From positions 6,676,106 through 6,740,105 of the forward strand of contig NZ_MKZS01000001.1 of assembly GCF_001942495.1 (NCBI RefSeq): 64,000 nt of DNA, written 5' to 3'. Made by a program: the position numbers and the translations under genes. Numbering within the stretch: the stretch's first letter is position 1; every line of letters begins with the position of its first letter. The DNA is from Moorena bouillonii PNG. Its GTDB lineage: Bacteria > Cyanobacteriota > Cyanobacteriia > Cyanobacteriales > Coleofasciculaceae. This document shows, piece by piece, positions 45,524 through 54,138 of this stretch. The notes below the pieces were generated by a model, which saw nothing but the letters and a program-made list of their open reading frames with translations, did no database searches and was not told where the DNA came from.

Positions 45524-46021
45524 ATGGAACTCTACTTAATTCGCCACGGTATTGCTGCTGAGCGAGGCACCTACAACAACGATCGAGAGCGGCCACTGAC
45601 CAAAATTGGCCATGAAAAAACTAGTAAAGTAGCAAAGGAGCTCCATAAACGAGGGCTAAACTTTGACCTAATCTTGACTAGTCCATTGGTCAGAGCTAAG
45701 GAAACCGCTGCTATCCTGCAAGATGTTGGTTTAGGCTCATTGGTTGAAGAGTCGGATAGTCTCGCTCCTGAGGGTGACATTCACCAATGGCTCAGCTGGC
45801 TACAGCAGAGGTGGAGAAAGACTGATGTTCAAAGACGTTTGGCTCTAGTTGGTCATCAACCGGATTTAGCTAATTGGGCGGAAATGTTGGTGTGGGGAGT
45901 ATCCAATCAAAAACTAGTGCTCAAAAAAGCTGGAGTAATTGGGTTAAAGCTTCCTAATACTGGCAAGCCCTTCGGTCGCAGTGAGCTATTCTTGCTGACC
46001 TCACCTAAGTGGTTAGTATAG
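45524..46021 (+). CDS. sixA: Phosphohistidine phosphatase SixA
   Basis: SixA removes phosphate from histidine-phosphotransfer proteins and so can reset phosphorelays. The 165-residue protein has the histidine phosphatase RHG motif at the N-terminus (LYLIRHGIAAERG), the second conserved arginine in LTSPLVRAKETA (about residues 52-63) and the catalytic histidine in LALVGHQPDLANW (about 106-118). The size is normal. A GCGATCGC octamer lies upstream at about 45487. The nearby histidine kinase and cyclase 3 kb upstream are possible but unproven targets. Confidence 0.93.
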   Translation: MELYLIRHGIAAERGTYNNDRERPLTKIGHEKTSKVAKELHKRGLNFDLILTSPLVRAKETAAILQDVGLGSLVEESDSLAPEGDIHQWLSWLQQRWRKTDVQRRLALVGHQPDLANWAEMLVWGVSNQKLVLKKAGVIGLKLPNTGKPFGRSELFLLTSPKWLV

Positions 46022-46210
46022 CCATCTTTCAGGGTTGATGGTGTTCGGAATCTCCCCCCATTCATGGGTCAGAGAAGTCAAAGAGTGCTATAATATAGTC
46101 TCGCAATCAAGTACCCAAAAATCGGGATGAAGTAGGATCTAATATCATAATTCGGACATTGACATTTACTTAGCGCTAGAGTATAATCGAGACAATTGAC
46201 ACAGAGTTAA

Positions 46211-47812
46211 GTGACGATGCCCAGAAGTGTAGGAGTAGCAAAAAGAATATCAACTCAAGTAGTCCCTGTGGTGGGGATGACCAAGTCGGTTGAACTTGAA
46301 TTGCTGTCTACCATGAAAAAGCTGGGCGTCGTTAGGGCTGAGTCTTACAACAAACTGGGGAGCATTAACCATTGGGGATTGGACTGGAAAAAAGCTATCC
46401 CGGAAGTAAAGAGTTTTAGAACTCCAGATACCCTGGGAATTCCTGCCAAGTTAATGGATTGGACTATCAATGATGTAGCGAAAGCCATTGTAGCTCAGCA
46501 AGCAGCCTGTAGGGATGTTGTAACGAAGAAAATATATAAAAGATTTCCCAGTAAAGAGAACCAAAAGACTAGAAAAGAACTTTGCAAACAGCTCAAAACC
46601 TTAGCTTTTCTGAACAATCCACTTCTCCATCGACTTGTTAGAAAGGAATTTCATAGAGGGCATTCTTGGATTAAAAACCAAATAGTTTATCAACAAGAGG
46701 GTTATCAATGCAAAAGACTTTCTCGTAAGACTTACCAGCTAGAAGTAGCTGGTTTAACAAGAAGGAAAAGAAATAAAATAATTGTTCGGTCTAATCGGAA
46801 AATAAAAGGGCAGATTAGATTAATATACAATCAATTATTGCCAAGGTTTGAGGTTCACTTTTTAGTAGACCATGGCAACATTGAAATCCCGACTGAACGT
46901 CGAAGTATAGGGCTAGACAAGGGATATACCGAGGCTTTCTATGATTCAGATGGTCAGGCTCATGGAAAAGGGTTAGGCAAAGCAGCTACCCAAAAATCTG
47001 ATCGTATCTGTGAAAAGAACAGAAATAGAGGAAAGCTCTGGGCACTCCATAGAAAGCTAGAAAAAATCGACCCAGCTAAGTCGGCTCGGATATTAGAAAA
47101 CAACCTAACCAGAAAAACAGAAAACAAGCGTTACAGACAGAATCAATCAGAGATTAAAGCCATAATAGGAGCAGCCTCGAAGTCTGTTTTTAATGGTAAA
47201 TCACTGAAAGTATTTGCTGTTCGCGAAGCGTGGCCTACGGCCTCAGATTTAACGCAGCCGATAAAAAATAAACGTCAGTCCAAGGCCATGTCCCGTAAGC
47301 TCAATAGTTGGATGAAAGGAGAGCTTCGGGATTCTTTACAGAAATGGGCTGATTGGACTGGGTCGGTTATTACAGAAGTTCAACCTAGTTACACGTCGCA
47401 AGTTGACTCCAGGAATGGAACCCTGATGGGGAAAAGGACTGGGGACTGCTTTACCGGATTCGATGGGGTCGTGTTACAGGCTGACCACAATGCTGCCAAA
47501 AATGTCCTTGCGAGGGGTACAGACTTCGAAATCACCCGGTATATGAGTAAAGCCGAGGTGCAGGCAGTATTGTTGCGTCGTACCGCGCGTTTCTTGGAAG
47601 GTATGGGACTGAGTCTGCTAGATGCAGTTAAGCTTGGCTGGCTTGACTCCAAACATAGCAAAACTAAGGCTTTCAAGCAACTCCTGGTCGAGATGCCAGG
47701 AACGCCGAGAAAGATGAGTGGGAGGCTTGACTCCAATTGCTGTATGACCACTCCTCCCTCAGGCAACAATAAAATGCACCTTGACCGTTTTGTACCGGAT
47801 TATCCCGATTAA
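46211..47812 (+). CDS. Divergent TnpB/Cas12-like protein with a repeat in RuvC-II
   Basis: A 533-residue protein of the TnpB superfamily but clearly different from the two 403-residue TnpBs here. RuvC-I is RRSIGLDKGYTEAF (D236) and RuvC-III is LQADHNAAKN (D425). The usual TnpB zinc finger is replaced by YTSQVDSRNGTLMGKR. At the RuvC-II position one expects a strand ending in E-D-L. Here the text is KVFAVREAWPTASDLTQP: residues 338-345 come from a gcgaagcgtggcctacggcc repeat in frame, and the glutamate that should precede D346 is displaced or lost. The nuclease is probably impaired. GTG at 46211 or ATG at 46217 may start it. The left flank contains no tnpA. Confidence 0.8.
   Translation: MTMPRSVGVAKRISTQVVPVVGMTKSVELELLSTMKKLGVVRAESYNKLGSINHWGLDWKKAIPEVKSFRTPDTLGIPAKLMDWTINDVAKAIVAQQAACRDVVTKKIYKRFPSKENQKTRKELCKQLKTLAFLNNPLLHRLVRKEFHRGHSWIKNQIVYQQEGYQCKRLSRKTYQLEVAGLTRRKRNKIIVRSNRKIKGQIRLIYNQLLPRFEVHFLVDHGNIEIPTERRSIGLDKGYTEAFYDSDGQAHGKGLGKAATQKSDRICEKNRNRGKLWALHRKLEKIDPAKSARILENNLTRKTENKRYRQNQSEIKAIIGAASKSVFNGKSLKVFAVREAWPTASDLTQPIKNKRQSKAMSRKLNSWMKGELRDSLQKWADWTGSVITEVQPSYTSQVDSRNGTLMGKRTGDCFTGFDGVVLQADHNAAKNVLARGTDFEITRYMSKAEVQAVLLRRTARFLEGMGLSLLDAVKLGWLDSKHSKTKAFKQLLVEMPGTPRKMSGRLDSNCCMTTPPSGNNKMHLDRFVPDYPD
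47219..47243. repeat. In-frame family B repeat in the TnpB-like gene
   Basis: About 24 bases (cgcgaagcgtggcctacggc and following) match the family B repeat core and keep the frame open. They fall exactly at the catalytic RuvC-II strand. Confidence 0.75.
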
Positions 47813-47903
47813 TTACGGTTTAAGAGTATCTCATTAAACTATAAACTAATAATCTTTGTAGCACGGAAGACTAAAGAACTAATCTCTGGTAAGTTAGCCT
47901 GAG

Positions 47904-49067
47904 ATGACTGAAGATTCTCTAGGTAATAACATGATAGCTTGCGAGTACCAGCCAGGTTTAGAAGGCATTCCAGCAGCTCAATCCAGTATCAGCTACGTTG
48001 ATGGGCAGAAGGGAATACTAGAGTATCGTGGCATTAGGATCGAAGAACTCGCATCAAACAGTACTTTCCTAGAAGCCGCGTATCTACTGATTTGGGGTGA
48101 GCTACCTACTAAGAACGAACTTTATGAATTCCAGGAGGACGTTCGCCTCCACCGACGGATCAAGTACAGCATCCGGGACATGATGAAATGTTTTCCAGAA
48201 ACTGGTCATCCGATGGATGCTCTACAAGCCTCTGCTGCTGCTTTGGGTCTGTTTTACTCCAAGCGGGCTTTAGACAATCCACAATACATTCGGGGAGCCG
48301 TGATTCGCCTGTTGGCTAAGATACCTACCATGGTAGCAGCATTTAAACAGATGCGCAAAGGGGACGATCCAGTACGCCCTCGGGATGATCTTGGCTATGC
48401 AGCTAACTTTCTGTATATGCTCAATGAGGAAGAGCCCACTCCCCTAGAGGCTCATGTCTTTGATGTTTGCCTGACACTCCATGCCGAACATACTATCAAT
48501 GCCTCTACTTTTTCGGCTCTGGTGACTGCTTCTACTCTTACTGACCCCTATGCAGTAGTGGCATCAGCGGTGGGAACTCTAGCTGGTCCGTTACACGGAG
48601 GGGCGAATGAAGAAGTGATTACCATGTTGGAAACCATCGGCTCAGTGGAGAATGTCCACCCTTACTTGGAGGAGCGCTTGCAGCGCAAAGAACGAATTAT
48701 GGGTTGCGGTCACCGAGTCTATAAGGTAAAAGACCCGCGAGCAACTATACTTCAGAACTTAGCGGAACAACTGTTTAAGGAATCTGGCACAGACAAGTAC
48801 TACGACATTGCTTTGGAGTTGGAAAAAGCAGTGGAGGAAAAACTGGGTCACAAGGGGATTTATCCTAATGTGGATTTCTATTCCGGCTTAGTTTACCGGA
48901 AGCTGGGTATTCCGAGTGACTTGTTTACACCAGTGTTTGCGATCGCACGGGTTGCGGGTTGGCTAGCTCACTGGAAGGAACAGCTAGCCGTCAATCGAAT
49001 TTTTAGACCTACTCAAGTCTACACTGGCACTCACGATGCTCCCTATATTCCTATGGAAGCTCGTTAG
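47904..49067 (+). CDS. gltA: Citrate synthase
   Basis: Condenses acetyl-CoA and oxaloacetate to citrate. The 387-residue protein has both catalytic histidines (LHAEHTINAST, about residue 196; AGPLHGGANEE, about 232), the oxaloacetate-binding MGCGHRVYKVKDPRA and the catalytic aspartate in YPNVDFYSG (about 325). Length fits the short, hexamer-independent bacterial type found in cyanobacteria. It is monocistronic. The upstream 90 bp separate it from the TnpB-like element, so the element may have affected its promoter. Confidence 0.96.
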   Translation: MTEDSLGNNMIACEYQPGLEGIPAAQSSISYVDGQKGILEYRGIRIEELASNSTFLEAAYLLIWGELPTKNELYEFQEDVRLHRRIKYSIRDMMKCFPETGHPMDALQASAAALGLFYSKRALDNPQYIRGAVIRLLAKIPTMVAAFKQMRKGDDPVRPRDDLGYAANFLYMLNEEEPTPLEAHVFDVCLTLHAEHTINASTFSALVTASTLTDPYAVVASAVGTLAGPLHGGANEEVITMLETIGSVENVHPYLEERLQRKERIMGCGHRVYKVKDPRATILQNLAEQLFKESGTDKYYDIALELEKAVEEKLGHKGIYPNVDFYSGLVYRKLGIPSDLFTPVFAIARVAGWLAHWKEQLAVNRIFRPTQVYTGTHDAPYIPMEAR

Positions 49068-49113
49068 TCGTTAGTCATTAGTCGTTAGTCATTGGTCATT
49101 GGTCATTGGTCAT
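49062..49113. repeat. Heptamer repeats (gttagtc/attggtc)
   Basis: Tandem gttagtc, attagtc and attggtc units begin at the gltA stop codon and run for about 50 bp. Confidence 0.8.
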
Positions 49114-49337
49114 TTGGGCGTTGGTGATTCTTGAGGGAAGTCCCACGAATAATCATGTACTCGGCTCCCTCGGCCAAATGCCTAAGTTTTGGTACCTAGT
49201 TTTCGTCCCTTCAAAAGCTGACTGCTGATAGCTGATAGCTGTTCGCGTAGCGTGCGTGGCACAGGCTTCTAGCCTGTGATAAGTGCGCATATGCCTAGGA
49301 AAATAATAATTGCCAATTACCAATTACCAAGTAACTA

Positions 49338-50411
49338 ATGAAATTTCCATTAACCAAAAAATTCAATAAATTTATAATTTGGATATTAATAGGAGTGGTG
49401 CTATTGGTAGGATTTAACACTATCATTCCTGCCCCTCGCCATACCCCAAAAACCACAAATAAAATTCAAGGAATTTGGGTAACTCATGTCGGTAACAACT
49501 TTCTATCCTATACAGGACAAACTGACAATGTATTTCACGAGTTATCTGGTCTTAATTTTAATCGAATTTACGTTGATGTTTATAATGGTGGAACTACCTA
49601 TCCTAGTAACTATTCCCTCAAAAATAACTGGATTACCTTACCCTTAACCGACCCCCTAAAAGCCGCTATCAAAGAAGGTGAACGTCAAGGATTAAAAATC
49701 TATGCTTGGTATGAGCATGGCATGATGCTTCATCTTAATTCAAAATTTGCTAAACAGCATCCCAATTGGCTCCTGAAGACATCAACAGGAGAAAAAGCTA
49801 TCGATCAACATCTGTGGCTAAATCCAAACCACCCAGATGTTCAACAGTACTTCATTAATTTATTTACTGAAGTGGCTAAGAACTATCCTAACCTCTATGG
49901 TATTCAACTAGACGATCATTGGGGCATTCCAACTCAATTTGGAAATCACGCCAGAGTGATGACGGAATTAACCCGTAAAATTTACCAAGCGGTTAAAAAA
50001 ATTAACCCTAATTTAATTATATCTCTTTCTCCCAATTCCCCAAATTTTTCCTACAGAAAATACTCTCAAAATTGGTTGTATTGGGTACGCCAAGGCTTTA
50101 TCGATGAAGTGATCGTCCAAATTTATCGCAAGACAAGCCAAGAAGTAATCAATACTCTAAGATCTTCTGGTTTACGAGAAGCTAGTTATTACGTTCCGGT
50201 AGCCGTAGGTATCTACAGTGGAGAATTCTATCGCCCTAAGCCCATCAATGAACTCAACAAGCAGATAAAAATAGCCCAAAACTCTGGTTATGGTTATTCT
50301 CTTTTCTGCTGGGAATCTACCTATAGTCCTTTTCGTAATATTAAACCAGAGTACAAAGAAGCGTTTGTTAAAACTTACTTGAGCATAAAGAAGCTTTTTT
50401 TAACTTTATAA
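49338..50411 (+). CDS. Glycosyl hydrolase-like 10 (DUF187) protein, membrane-anchored
   Basis: GHL10/DUF187 proteins have a TIM-barrel and are thought to cleave glycan, perhaps peptidoglycan-linked. The N-terminus has a basic start and one membrane segment (about residues 13-30, IIWILIGVVLLVGFN region) that may be an uncleaved anchor. The barrel starts at IQGIWVTHVGNNFLSY (about 43-58) and continues with RIYVDVYNGG, KIYAWYEHGMML, LWLNPNHPDVQQY and YGIQLDDHWGIP (about 192-203, likely catalytic aspartates). LIISLSPNS and IDEVIVQIY follow. The 357-residue length suits the family. The neighbours give no clue to substrate. Confidence 0.87.
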   Translation: MKFPLTKKFNKFIIWILIGVVLLVGFNTIIPAPRHTPKTTNKIQGIWVTHVGNNFLSYTGQTDNVFHELSGLNFNRIYVDVYNGGTTYPSNYSLKNNWITLPLTDPLKAAIKEGERQGLKIYAWYEHGMMLHLNSKFAKQHPNWLLKTSTGEKAIDQHLWLNPNHPDVQQYFINLFTEVAKNYPNLYGIQLDDHWGIPTQFGNHARVMTELTRKIYQAVKKINPNLIISLSPNSPNFSYRKYSQNWLYWVRQGFIDEVIVQIYRKTSQEVINTLRSSGLREASYYVPVAVGIYSGEFYRPKPINELNKQIKIAQNSGYGYSLFCWESTYSPFRNIKPEYKEAFVKTYLSIKKLFLTL

Positions 50412-50450
50412 GTTTTTTGTAACTATTAGTTTAAGTAGTTAGGTATAGCA

Positions 50451-50530
50451 AAGGGAACAGGGAATAGGGAACAGGGAACAGGGAATAGGGAACAGGGAAC
50501 AGGGAATAGGGAACAGGGAACAGGGAATAG
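50451..50530. repeat. Tandem repeat of gggaacag/gggaatag units
   Basis: About ten copies of a seven- to eight-base unit (gggaaca or gggaata plus g) run in tandem after the GHL10 gene. Confidence 0.9.
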
Positions 50531-50823
50531 GTTATAAGGAAAAAAAATTTCTGTACCTCATAGCTATCAGAAACACTATAGATGAGGCGAAACTATTTAC
50601 TTAATTTACCTGTTTTAACCCATTAATCCTCTTTATCCTCTTGCCTTGTCTATAGATACAGGACTTACGCACATAATCCATGGGTAGGGTGGGCAAAACC
50701 TTGCCCACCCTACAGGTAGCGTTAAATTGAGGGATTTGCGTAAGTCCTAAGATAAATCCTCAAAACCAATTAAATTTTAAATTTAGTAAACTTTTATTAA
50801 GTTTAATTAAGGCATGCCCTACC
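50531..50823. other. Intergenic region with a cacctacc-type inverted repeat
   Basis: At 50685-50720 ggtagggtgggcaaaacc is followed by ttgcccaccctac, which forms a strong stem (gtagggtgggcaa / ttgcccaccctac). The flanks ggacttacgcac and gcgtaagtcc are also inverted, suggesting a small palindromic mobile unit of about 90 bp (50661-50750). Confidence 0.5.
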
Positions 50824-51871
50824 ATGAAGCAAAACCTGATTGAAGGGAAGGTGAGCTCCCAGCTAACCCGACTAACGATACCGATGATTTGGGGAGTGTT
50901 TGCAGTTATTGCTTTCAACCTGATTGACACCTATTTTGTCGGACAACTGGGAACCAAACCCTTAGCAGCTATGAGTTTCACCTTTCCCGTGGTGATGACT
51001 TTAGGTAGTCTAGCGATGGGGTTAGGGGTGGGAGCATCCTCTGTGATTGCCCGTGCCATTGGAGAAGGGGATCTCCAGAAAGTGCGGCGACTGACAACAG
51101 ATAGTCTAACCCTGTCTCTGCTAGTAGTAGCACTGTTCACGTTCCTAGGATTAGCCACTATCGATCCCCTATTTACCGCCTTAGGAGCTGATGCCGATTT
51201 GCTACCACTGATTCGTAGTTACATGCAGATTTGGTATTGGGGAATGATTTGTCTGGTTATCCCGATGGTGGGTAACAATGCTATCCGCGCTTCCGGCAAT
51301 ACTGCTATTCCCAGCGTGATAATGACGGTTGCTGCATTCGTCAATATTGCCCTCGATCCAGTATTAATCCTCGGACTGGGAGGATTTCCGCGATTAGAAC
51401 TGGCAGGAGCAGCGATCGCAACAGTCATTTCCCGCGCCACCACCCTAGTTGTAGCCTTGTGGTTTCTCAACAATCGCCTGCAGATGCTTTGCTTCAACCT
51501 GCCCAAGCTGAGAGTAATTTTAGAATCCTGGAAAAAAATTCTCTATGTGGGTTTGCCTGCTGCTGGAACGAGCATGGTATTTCCCATATCTATTGGTGTG
51601 ATCACTGGGTTGCTAGCTGGTTACGGAACTATAGCAGTAGCAGGTTTTGGCATTGCCTCACGAGTAGAATCCTTTAGCCAGATTGTCCTAATTGCAATCT
51701 CTGCCAGCATTGGACCGTTTGTAGGGCAAAACTGGGGGGCGAAAAAATACCTCCGTGTCCATCAAGCCTTGCGTCTAAGTTTCCTATTGTGCTTATTTTG
51801 GGGAGTGCTAGTAACAGTGATTCTTGCTCCCACAGCTCCTTGGTTAGCCTCCCTGTTTAACAGCAACCCAG
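50824..51871 (+). pseudogene. MATE family efflux transporter, 3' end lost to a TnpB element
   Basis: MATE transporters expel drugs or cations using a sodium or proton gradient; intact members are about 450 residues with 12 membrane helices. Here 349 codons remain (TRLTIPMIWGVFAVIAFNLI start, FVGQLGTKPLAAMSFTFPV, then a second repeat half with VGLPAAGTSMVFPISIG and FVGQNWGAKKY). The coding sequence stops matching at LFNSNPE. From 51872 the frame runs backwards through the right end of the TnpB element as a meaningless 38-residue tail to 51987. No continuation of the gene is found on the far side of the element, so the last quarter is deleted or elsewhere. Confidence 0.88.
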
Positions 51872-51985
51872 AATTGACACTCCCTGGTCTAAAGACGCGG
51901 GGATTCTTGGTTCAACGACTCGGCTTGCTGAACCTGGTTTTCACCAAGAACAGTAGAGACCAAATCTCCCCGAGCGTTTGGATTT
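51740..51985 (-). ncRNA. Candidate right-end guide RNA of TnpB copy 2
   Basis: By analogy with copy 1, the scaffold lies at the end of tnpB and the right end (about 51985-51872) and the guide is about 16 nt beyond it in the MATE gene. Only the end gtgtcaatt shared with copy 1 is seen directly; the upstream limit is a guess. Confidence 0.35.
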
Positions 51986-53245
51986 AAAATCCAAGTTCCG
52001 GTGTGCCCCACCGTACTTAAGGCTCGTTCTAAAATATTGATCGCAGCATTATGATCTCTATCTAGCAAACAACCACACTGACAGATGTGGGTTCTAGTTG
52101 ACAGAGATTTCTTGACTGTTTCACCACAATTAGAACAATTTTGGCTCGTATAGGCAGGGTTAACTGCAACAGTTATCTTGCCAAACTTAGTGCCAAAATA
52201 CTCCATCCATATCCGAAATTTATACCAACCGGCATCATTAATAGACTTGGAAAGACAGTGGTTTTTAACCATATTATTAACCCTTAAGTTTTCATAGGCT
52301 ACCAGGTCGTTAGACCGGACTACGCAACGTGCAAGTCCCTTTGCATGTTCTTCACGCTGCCTACTTATTTTAAGGTGTGTCTTGCCAAGTTTATTAATCG
52401 CTTTTTTACGGTTAGTAGAGCCTTTCTTTTTCCGAGAAACTCGACGCTGATAGAATTTTAGACGCTTTTCTCCCTTTCGGTAAAATCGAGGGTTTGGAAC
52501 AGTATTGCCATTAGAGTCAGTGTAGAAGTCTTTTAATCCAACATCTAAACCAATACTGGTTCCTGTTGGTTCAACCGACTCAATAATGTCAGTTTTAATG
52601 CAAAACTGAACATAATAACCATCGGATCGACGGACTATCCTAACCCTCTTAATTAGTTTTACATCTAAACGCCATAAGTCCCATGTTCCCTTAAGCTTGA
52701 GTTTTCCTATTCCTTTTTTGTCGCTAAAAATAATCGACTTTTTGTCTGGACATAGCTTCCAGCCTGTGGTCTTATATTCTACTGAGTGACAATGCTTCTT
52801 GAATCTAGGAAATCCCTTCTTGCCGGGAACTTTTTTCTTGCAGTTATCGTAGAAACGGGCTATCGATGACCAAGCTCGCTCAGCACTGGCTTGACGAGCC
52901 ATAGAGTTCAATTCATTTGCAAAGGGAAATTGCTTGGCCAAAACAGTACAATATTTGCTGATATCTGATCTACTAACGCCTTTATTATCCATCCAATACC
53001 GAATACAGCTATTACGAACAAACTTGGCTGTTCTAATCGCTTCATCTATCGCTGAATATTGTTTTTGTTTGCCGTATGCTTTGAACTCTAAAACAATCAT
53101 TAGTATCGACCTTTAGCTACTACTTTAGTATACATCGGCCAGGGTAAGATTCCGTAATTCTAGAAATATTTTTTTTCATGGCTAAAAGCGCGCTACCAAC
53201 CTTCATCCCCACTTTGAAAAGACGGGAGACGGGGGACGGGGCTTT
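51872..53245 (-). mobile_element. TnpB-encoding IS200/IS605-type element, copy 2
   Basis: The right end (aattgacactccc on the + strand) joins the MATE gene. The left end lies near 53245, where aaagccccgtcc is found in minus orientation. The same end motifs bound copy 1 at 24721-26173. Between left end and tnpB, aggtcgatact precedes the start codon as in copy 1. No transposase gene is included. Confidence 0.7.
51889..53100 (-). CDS. tnpB: RNA-guided endonuclease TnpB, copy 2
   Basis: Same family and length (403 residues) as copy 1, with conserved RuvC-I (IGLDVGLKDF), RuvC-II (VAYENLRV, where copy 1 has VAYEDLRV; the catalytic glutamate is kept), zinc finger (CSNC ... CQCG) and RuvC-III (DRDHNAAINI). 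Differences are scattered along the chain, so the two copies are diverged relatives, not a recent duplication. The start is ATG at 53100. The protein should be active in principle. The guide of its right-end RNA would be the MATE gene sequence ctgggttgctgttaaac, read from the + strand complement. Confidence 0.93.
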   Translation of the reverse strand: MIVLEFKAYGKQKQYSAIDEAIRTAKFVRNSCIRYWMDNKGVSRSDISKYCTVLAKQFPFANELNSMARQASAERAWSSIARFYDNCKKKVPGKKGFPRFKKHCHSVEYKTTGWKLCPDKKSIIFSDKKGIGKLKLKGTWDLWRLDVKLIKRVRIVRRSDGYYVQFCIKTDIIESVEPTGTSIGLDVGLKDFYTDSNGNTVPNPRFYRKGEKRLKFYQRRVSRKKKGSTNRKKAINKLGKTHLKISRQREEHAKGLARCVVRSNDLVAYENLRVNNMVKNHCLSKSINDAGWYKFRIWMEYFGTKFGKITVAVNPAYTSQNCSNCGETVKKSLSTRTHICQCGCLLDRDHNAAINILERALSTVGHTGTWILNPNARGDLVSTVLGENQVQQAESLNQESPRL

Positions 53246-53638
53246 CGGTTTCTGAATCCCTCGTAATATCAAAACTGTCTTAGCCTTAAAGAAAAATTAA
53301 GTGTCTGCTGGCATGGTTCAGCTTTGAAGTAAGCGATCAGCTTTCAGGTTTCAGTTATCAGCTTTCAATTTTCAGCCATTCCCGTAGCGTGGCCAAGGCC
53401 AATGGCTGACCGCTGACCACTGACTACTGACTACTGACGGCTGATGGCACCTCAAGTAGCGTGCGCGTAGCCCATAGGCTTACCTTCTGATTTCACTGCT
53501 TCCAGCTCCCAAGCTCCCTAAAAACATGTACCTCACCTAATTGCGCTATATAAAACAAGAGTGTTCGGCAGCTTGCAAAACCTTTTGGATGTCAATACCA
53601 ATGATTAATTTCTAATCCTTTTAACCGATATAGCGCTA

Positions 53639-53734
53639 CGCGCAAGTCAGAAGTTAAAAGTCAGAAGTCAAAAGTAAGGTACGACTAGGTTTCGGAGTTT
53701 AGAAATGTCAAACATCTTAATGCGTAGTGCTATA
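53639..53734. repeat. MITE-like inverted-repeat unit, family D
   Basis: Ends tatagcgctacgcgc and aatgcgtagtgctata are imperfect inverted repeats. The interior has cagaagt/aaaagt tandems and tttcggagtttagaaatgtc, as in the copy at 35567-35668. Confidence 0.7.
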
Positions 53735-53788
53735 TATAGCGTTTATTATAGCAAGGAAGTACACAGTATTTTTTACCTCTTGCATTTT

Positions 53789-53820
53789 CCCTGCTCCCTG
53801 CTCCCTGCTCCCTGCTCCCT
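53789..53820. repeat. Heptamer tandem repeat (ccctgct)
   Basis: Four and a half exact copies of ccctgct. Confidence 0.9.
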
Positions 53821-54039
53821 AAAACCCAGAACGAAAGTACATCATGAGTTTTATTATTGCTATAAACTATGATAGTTACTCAATCGTCTTACCAATAAAA
53901 AAGTTAACTACTAGTTACTTAAATATCTAACACTATTATTTGTAAATAAATGTAAATATATTTAATTAAGCATTGCATTTTTTCTAGAATTTATCTATAC
54001 TATAGAAGGTAAACACCGATACTAATAACCGCGCTGAGC

Positions 54040-54138
54040 ATGCCAGTTAATCATCACCAGCGCGGCTTTCCTCCCAACCAAGTAGGAGTTACTTCTATGA
54101 TGCAAAAAAAAATCACGATCATCAATCCCGGCTTTTAA
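54040..54138 (+). CDS. Possible very small ORF (32 aa or 13 aa)
   Basis: An ATG at 54040 opens a 32-codon frame ending MMQKKITIINPGF. The internal ATG at 54097 has a good ribosome binding site (aggag, eight bases before), so a 13-residue peptide is more likely than the longer one. The arms ccgcgctg (54029-54036) and cagcgcgg (54058-54065) form a perfect 8-bp stem over the first start codon. No family is recognised. It may be a leader peptide or chance. Confidence 0.3.
   Translation: MPVNHHQRGFPPNQVGVTSMMQKKITIINPGF

Noticed and set aside
46021-46210. Possible tRNA or riboswitch before the TnpB-like gene
   Set aside because: No cloverleaf, T-loop motif or known aptamer could be drawn; it is probably the left end of the element.
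47389-47769. Minus-strand 126-codon frame in the TnpB-like gene
   Set aside because: Antisense to RuvC-III and the C-terminus of the TnpB-like protein; no protein features.
50451-50530. Regular tandem units suggesting a CRISPR array
   Set aside because: Units are 7-8 bases with no spacers; this is a simple tandem repeat.
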